Source of the DNA: Candidatus Kuenenia stuttgartensis
GTDB lineage: Bacteria; Planctomycetota; Planctomycetia; Pirellulales; UBA1268
DNA: 9,705 nt
Direction of reading: 5' to 3'
Assembly (NCBI GenBank): GCA_945876515.1
Contig: CAMCPF010000079.1
Coordinates: 1 to 9,705 of the forward strand
Shown: positions 5,715 to 9,705 of the stretch, piece after piece
How positions within the stretch are numbered: position 1 is the stretch's first letter
How the letters are laid out: each line of letters opens with the position of its first letter
Notes under the pieces: generated by a model
What the model saw: the letters and a program-made list of their open reading frames with translations, nothing else
Told to the model about the DNA's origin: nothing
The model's database searches: none
Program-made: the position numbers and the translations under genes

Positions 5715-8700
5715 GACGTCATCAAGGCCAACAACGCCGACAGCCTCGGCCTGGGAACGAGCTGGACCGGCGGCACCGCTCCTACGAGCGACGACGTCGC
5801 CGTCTGGAACAGCACGGTCACTGGAGCCAACACCGCGGTGCTCGGCGGCGACCTCTCCTGGCAGGGGATCCGGATCGTCAATCCGGGCGGCGCGGCGACG
5901 ATCTCAGCCGGCAACACGATCACGCTCGGCACCGCCGGGATCGACATGGCCTCGGCCACGCAGAACCTCTCCATTGCCAGCGGCCTCACGGTTGGGGCGA
6001 CCCAGGCCTGGAACGTGGCGAGCGGCCGGACGCTCACCGTGTCCGGGGCCGTCGACGGTTCGGGGCCGCTCACCAAGAACGGCACTGGCACTCTCTCGCT
6101 CACCAATGCGGGCAACACGTTCTCCGGCGGGCTCACCGTCAACGCCGGCGCGATCACGGCCGTGGGCGGTGGCCTCGGCAGTGGCACGGTGTCGGTGACG
6201 GCGGCGAGCACGTTCAATGTGTCGGGCACCGCCGCCACGTTCGCCAACAACTTCTCGATCGGCAACTTCGCGGGCAACTGGACGCTCGCGACCCCGAATA
6301 CATCGAGCACCGTCATCAACGGCAATATCTCCGGCGGGGGCGCCAGCACCGTCCTCTTCTTTACCGGAGGTGCTTCCGGGCAAAACTCCGGCGCCCTGAC
6401 GCTCAATGGCACCAACACCTTCGCGGGCACGATCGACGTGCAGCGGGGCCCGCTGATCCTCGGGAACTCGTCCGCCGCAGGCACGGCAAAGATTCGGCTC
6501 AACAGCAATGCCAACCCGAACGGAGCCCTTCAGTTGGGTAACTTCTCGATCGCCAACGCGGTTGAGATCGCCGCCGGTGCACTCGTGGGCGTCGCGACGG
6601 GCAACTCGGCCACGATCTCGGGCATCGTGTCGAGCACGACCACGGCCGCCTTCGTCAAGGTCGGTGACGGCACGCTGACACTGACGGGTGCCAACACGTA
6701 CACCGGCGCCACGAACGTCAACGCCGGCACGCTCCAGATCGGCAGTGGTGGCACGATCGGCACGATCCCGGCGACCGCCGTCACGATCGCCTCCGGGGCG
6801 ACGCTGGCCGTGAACCGCTCCGACGCAATCACCGTCGGAGGTGCCATCAGCGGCGCCGGCAGTCTGCGGAAGTCGGGTGCAGGGACGCTCACGCTTTCGG
6901 GCACCAACTCGTTTGCCGGCGGCACCACCTGGGAAGCCGGAAGCATTTCGATCGCCAGCGGCTCGGGCCTGGGCACGGGCACCGTCACGCTCACCGGCAC
7001 AGCCGCCCGCACGCTCACGGTGGCCAACACCGCCGCCCAGACGTTCGCCCCGGCGATCGTCCTGCCGGCCCCGGCCTCGGCGACCAGCTACACGATCGTC
7101 AAGAACTCGTCGGGCCAGACCACGGGCACGAACCTCGACCTCACCGGCATCATCAGCGGGGGTGGCCCGAACGCCACGCTCTTCTTCAACTCGAGTGTGG
7201 GCGGCGACGGCACGACGAGCTACACGCTCTCGGGGGCCAACACGTTCCGCGGCCGGATCAACATCAACCGTGGGGCGCTGATCGTCGGCAACGCCGGCGG
7301 CCTCGGCGACCCGGCGAACCTCGTGCGGCTCGACGCAAACCAAAATCTGACGCTCGGCAACCTGCGATTCAACCTGCCGATGACGGTGCCCAACCCGATC
7401 GAACTCGCGGCCACCTATCCGATCAACACGAACGAGCATGCCGTCACGGCGGCGGGCGTGGTGAGCGGCGGCGGCGCCCTGCGAAAGCTCGGCACCGGCA
7501 CGCTCTCGCTCACGGCCACCAACACCTACTCCGGCGGCACGATCATCGACGCGGGCACGCTGGCCATCGGTGAGGGAGGTGCAACAGGCTCCATCTCCGG
7601 CAACGTTACCAACAACGGCACGCTCGCCTTCAACCGCTCCGACGCGGTTAGTTTCAGCGGCGTGATCAGCGGCAGCGGGGCTATCCGCAAACTCGCCGGC
7701 GGCACGACGACCCTCACCGCCGCAAACACCTACGCGGGAGGCACGTTCGTGGAGGCGGGCACGCTCACCCTGGGGGCGGCCGCCAGCCTGGCCTCGTCGT
7801 CGATCGTGGTGTCGCCGGGTGCAACTTTTGACGTCTCGGCACTGGCCGGCGGGCTCACCCGCGGCGCCGGGCAGTCGCTTGCCGGTAGCGGCACCGTGGC
7901 GGGCAGCGTGACCATTGGCTCGGGCGGCACGATCGCCCCGGGTATGAGCCCCGGCACGCTCACGACCGGCCCGCTCACCTGGCAGGCCGGGGGCAACTAC
8001 AACTGGCAGATGCTCTCCACCGCAGGCACGGCCGGGTCGCAGTGGGACCTGATCTCGGCCGACTCGCTCACGCTCTCCGGGCTGTCGGCGGAGACGCCCT
8101 TCGCGATCAACCTCTGGTCGCTCGCCTCGACCGGCCCGGATGTGAACGGCCCGGTGGCCGACTTCAATCCCACCGCGGCCGGCTCGTGGCGGATCGTGAA
8201 CACGTCCACGGCGATCAGCGGCTTCGACCCGGGCCACTTCACGTTCTCCACCGCGGCGGCCAACGGCACGGGCGGCTTCGCCAACTCGCTGCTCGGCGGT
8301 GCCTTCAGCTTGGCGCTCACCGGCGACTCCCTCGGCCTCGACCTCCAGTTCACGCCCGGTGAGACGCTCACCTGGATGGCCGACGGCGCGACCACCGGCG
8401 GCAGCGGCACCTGGTCGGCCGCGGGCCAGACCTGGAACGACGGCAGCAGCGTCGTGGCCTGGAGTCCAGCCAAGACGGCCATCTTCGTCGGTTCGCCGGG
8501 CACGGTCACGGTGGACGGATCGCTGACGGCCTCCAAGGGCCTCGACTTCACGGTGGACGGCTTCAACGTGGGCGGCGGCACGCTCACGCTTGGCGGGGCC
8601 TCGGCCGCGGTCAACGAGCTGGCCGTAGCGGTCGATGCCATGGCCACGGTGGCCGCGACGCTCGGCGGCATGAACGGCGCCACAAAGACGGGGTTTGGCA

Positions 8701-9705
8701 CGCTCGCGATCACCGGGCCGGCCACGATCAGCGGGGGTGTTACCATCGCAGCCGGCACGCTCCGAGTGGGCGACGGCGGCGCCGCGGGCAGCCTGGCGGC
8801 CGACGTGACCGTCGATGCGGGCACCACGCTCGTCTTCGACCGCGCCGACACGGCGACGTTCTCGGGCGGCGTCTCCGGCGCGGGCACCGTCCGCCAGCAG
8901 GGCTCGGGCACGCTCGTCCTCTCCGGTAGCAACTCGTTTTCGGGCCCGCTGGTCGTGGCGGCCGGCAGCGTCTCCGTCGCGTCCGATGCCAGCCTGGGGG
9001 CCGTGCCCGGCTCGGCGACGGCGGGGCGACTCGTGCTCGCTGATACCACGCTCGCCACCACGGCGTCGTTCACGCTCGCCGCCACGCGGGGCCTCGCGAT
9101 CGGCCCGGCCGCCGGTACCGGCTCCGGCACGATCGACGTGGCCGCCGGCACGACCCTCGCCTATGCGGGCGCCCTCGCCAACAACGGCACGGCCGGCACG
9201 CTCGTGAAGGCTGGCCCGGGCACGCTCGCCCTCTCGGGAACGAGTACCTACTCCGGTGGCACGCGGCTCACGGCCGGCCGGCTGGAGTTTGCCTCGGGTG
9301 GTGCCCTCGGCACGGGAACCATGACGCTCGAGGGGGGCACGCTCGCCTTCACCGGCTCCACGGGCACCGTCACCCGTGCGATGAACGTGGCGAACGAGTC
9401 GGCCTTCGAGGTGCCGGCCGGCGTCCAGTTGACCTGGACAGGCTTCGTCCAAGGCGCGGGCAAGCTTGTCAAAACGGGCCCGGGCACGCTGCTTGTGAAC
9501 GGCAACTTCGACAACCAGGTCAACGGCATCCGTGTGGCCGACGGCACACTCGTCTCGCAGCACGGCGCCAACTACTTCCTCCTGGGCTACCTGCGGGGCA
9601 CCGGGGGATTGCCCGACGGCAGCCCACTCGAGATCGCCGCGGCCGGCACCGTGCGGATCGACGGCATCGACCAGTTGCAGGGGGGCGTCACCCGCTACAA
9701 CACCA
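5604..9705 (+). CDS. Giant autotransporter-associated beta-strand repeat protein (3' end outside the window)
   Basis: The frame is open for 1367 codons from the ATG at 5604 to the window edge, with no stop. I read it line by line and found no frameshift. The protein is glycine-, threonine- and alanine-rich with almost no cysteine. In order it shows a signal peptide (1-37), an opening segment (about 38-151, with LGTSWTGGTAPTSDDVAVWN), seven beta-strand repeats (152-723), a spacer and APG.SPGTL motif (776-786), a globular segment (793-919), a second opening-like segment (920 to about 992), and four more repeats (about 1019-1321). Repeats follow the pattern ISGxGxLxKxGxGTLxLxGxNTYxGGTxVxAGTLxxG of the autotransporter-associated family, known to form parallel beta-helices in secreted or outer-membrane passengers. 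A surface or secreted structural or adhesive role is inferred. No beta-barrel or PEP-CTERM anchor is visible, as the C-terminus is missing. The gene is divergent from a XylR-like regulator. Confidence 0.93.
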   Translation, partial: MSGSPVSSLSRAIRLRFGAAYLAVAVALLLPRFGLAADVIKANNADSLGLGTSWTGGTAPTSDDVAVWNSTVTGANTAVLGGDLSWQGIRIVNPGGAATISAGNTITLGTAGIDMASATQNLSIASGLTVGATQAWNVASGRTLTVSGAVDGSGPLTKNGTGTLSLTNAGNTFSGGLTVNAGAITAVGGGLGSGTVSVTAASTFNVSGTAATFANNFSIGNFAGNWTLATPNTSSTVINGNISGGGASTVLFFTGGASGQNSGALTLNGTNTFAGTIDVQRGPLILGNSSAAGTAKIRLNSNANPNGALQLGNFSIANAVEIAAGALVGVATGNSATISGIVSSTTTAAFVKVGDGTLTLTGANTYTGATNVNAGTLQIGSGGTIGTIPATAVTIASGATLAVNRSDAITVGGAISGAGSLRKSGAGTLTLSGTNSFAGGTTWEAGSISIASGSGLGTGTVTLTGTAARTLTVANTAAQTFAPAIVLPAPASATSYTIVKNSSGQTTGTNLDLTGIISGGGPNATLFFNSSVGGDGTTSYTLSGANTFRGRININRGALIVGNAGGLGDPANLVRLDANQNLTLGNLRFNLPMTVPNPIELAATYPINTNEHAVTAAGVVSGGGALRKLGTGTLSLTATNTYSGGTIIDAGTLAIGEGGATGSISGNVTNNGTLAFNRSDAVSFSGVISGSGAIRKLAGGTTTLTAANTYAGGTFVEAGTLTLGAAASLASSSIVVSPGATFDVSALAGGLTRGAGQSLAGSGTVAGSVTIGSGGTIAPGMSPGTLTTGPLTWQAGGNYNWQMLSTAGTAGSQWDLISADSLTLSGLSAETPFAINLWSLASTGPDVNGPVADFNPTAAGSWRIVNTSTAISGFDPGHFTFSTAAANGTGGFANSLLGGAFSLALTGDSLGLDLQFTPGETLTWMADGATTGGSGTWSAAGQTWNDGSSVVAWSPAKTAIFVGSPGTVTVDGSLTASKGLDFTVDGFNVGGGTLTLGGASAAVNELAVAVDAMATVAATLGGMNGATKTGFGTLAITGPATISGGVTIAAGTLRVGDGGAAGSLAADVTVDAGTTLVFDRADTATFSGGVSGAGTVRQQGSGTLVLSGSNSFSGPLVVAAGSVSVASDASLGAVPGSATAGRLVLADTTLATTASFTLAATRGLAIGPAAGTGSGTIDVAAGTTLAYAGALANNGTAGTLVKAGPGTLALSGTSTYSGGTRLTAGRLEFASGGALGTGTMTLEGGTLAFTGSTGTVTRAMNVANESAFEVPAGVQLTWTGFVQGAGKLVKTGPGTLLVNGNFDNQVNGIRVADGTLVSQHGANYFLLGYLRGTGGLPDGSPLEIAAAGTVRIDGIDQLQGGVTRYNT
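6057..7772 (+). repeat. First array of beta-strand repeats (seven units)
   Basis: Seven units are seen, at 6057-6167, 6330-6467, 6642-6752, 6840-6968, 7143-7292, 7461-7580 and 7659-7772. Most contain a core such as VGDGTLTLTGANTYTGATNV or LGTGTLSLTATNTYSGGT. Units two and five are a distinct subtype: they open with ISGGG, carry an LFF patch (STVLFFTGG; ATLFFNSS), lack the lysine-glycine core, and end with RGPLILGN or RGALIVGN. At DNA level the nine bases GGCACGCTC, coding for GTL, recur many times through the gene. Confidence 0.88.
6171..7784 (+). repeat. Tandem higher-order repeat, two copies of about 265-273 residues
   Basis: Copy A is 6171-6965 and copy B is 6966-7784. Both run in the same order: GLGSGTV / GLGTGTV; an ISGGG-LFF unit; a segment ending LGNFSIANAVEIAAG / LGNLRFNLPMTVPNPIELAA; a standard repeat; NRSDAITVGGAISGAG / NRSDAVSFSGVISGSG; and another standard repeat. 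The copies have diverged strongly but keep collinearity, so this looks like an old internal duplication rather than a recent one or an assembly artefact. Confidence 0.75.
7926..8360 (+). other. C-terminal-type domain of repeat proteins, found internally
   Basis: Residues 775-786 read GTIAPGMSPGTL, the motif that usually closes the beta-helix in this family. It is followed by a segment (793-919) with NYNWQML, SQWDLISADSLTL, TPFAINLWSL, GSWRIVNTS and SLGLDLQFTPG. This resembles the domain normally found shortly before the C-terminal anchor in planctomycete and verrucomicrobial repeat proteins (family knowledge, from memory). Here the frame carries on instead of ending. Confidence 0.65.
8361..8580 (+). 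other. Second opening-like segment of the giant repeat protein
   Basis: Residues 920-992 include LTWMADGATTGGSGTWSAAG, then QTWNDGSSVVAWSPAKTAIF and VGSPGTVTVDG. The tryptophan-rich, aspartate-containing pattern is like the start of mature passenger domains, and comparable in kind to the segment after the signal peptide (TSWTGGTAPTSDDVAVWN). It starts the second half of the protein. Confidence 0.6.
8658..9566 (+). repeat. Second array of beta-strand repeats (four units visible)
   Basis: Units are at 8658-8780 (TKTGFGTLAITGPATISGGV), 8865-8987 (QQGSGTLVLSGSNSFSGPLV), 9180-9302 (VKAGPGTLALSGTSTYSGGT) and 9441-9566 (VKTGPGTLLVNGNFDNQVNG). The motif FDRADTATFSGGVSGAG at about 8835-8885 matches NRSDAVSFSGVISGSG of the first array. 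The last unit is degenerate. More units may follow beyond the window. Confidence 0.85.

Noticed and set aside
5132..6541. A 469-codon plus-strand open frame spanning the regulator end, the intergenic region and the start of the giant gene.
   Set aside because: It is in another frame than both real genes, crosses a divergent promoter region, and its product is arginine-rich with no recognisable feature.
5904..9563. A 1219-codon open frame on the minus strand opposite the giant repeat gene.
   Set aside because: Its translation is arginine-, glycine- and glutamate-rich with no domain and no signal. It is open because the repetitive GGC, GCC and ACG codons of the plus-strand gene rarely make stop codons in reverse. 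The plus strand has a signal peptide and clear family repeats in its own frame.
6000..9600. Recurring GGCACGCTC and similar words as a CRISPR-like or iteron array.
   Set aside because: The words are in frame, unevenly spaced and encode the GTL of the protein repeats, so protein repetition explains them.

Overview
The window is GC-rich (codon third positions mostly G or C) and looks like a planctomycete chromosome, probably Pirellulales or a relative. The grounds are a Tat-exported metallophosphoesterase starting MNRRDLF, a sugar phosphate isomerase/epimerase of the type carrying an SVEWED motif, a secreted HExxH protein of the planctomycete DUF1570/peptidase MA kind, a XylR-type AraC regulator, and a giant autotransporter-associated beta-strand repeat protein. 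The lineage is inferred from gene families only; there is no rRNA or other marker gene.

Layout. Five genes lie head to tail on the minus strand. In transcription order they are a XylR-like regulator (5373-4198), a metallophosphoesterase (4147-3209), a sugar phosphate isomerase/epimerase (3082-2084), a secreted metalloprotease-like protein (2087-546, overlapping the isomerase stop) and the first 105 codons of transketolase (317 to beyond the left edge). A 228-base gap (318-545) before transketolase holds a long-spaced inverted repeat and may be a dispersed intergenic element. A 230-base divergent intergenic region (5374-5603) separates the regulator from one very long plus-strand gene that starts at 5604 and is still open at 9705. 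That gene encodes at least 1367 residues: a signal peptide, an opening segment, seven beta-strand repeats, a domain of the kind normally near the C-terminus of such proteins, a second opening-like segment, and at least four more repeats.

How the genes may work together. The regulator has the sugar-binding and AraC DNA-binding architecture of XylR. The isomerase and transketolase downstream are sugar-metabolism enzymes, so a sugar-responsive cluster is plausible but not shown. The isomerase and the metalloprotease-like gene are probably translationally coupled. The giant repeat protein is probably a surface or secreted beta-helix protein; control by the divergent regulator is possible but unproven.

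The most unusual object is the giant repeat protein. It contains a tandem higher-order repeat of about 265-273 residues and appears to join two complete passenger-like units in one chain. I found no CRISPR array, tRNA, rRNA, insertion sequence or phage gene.
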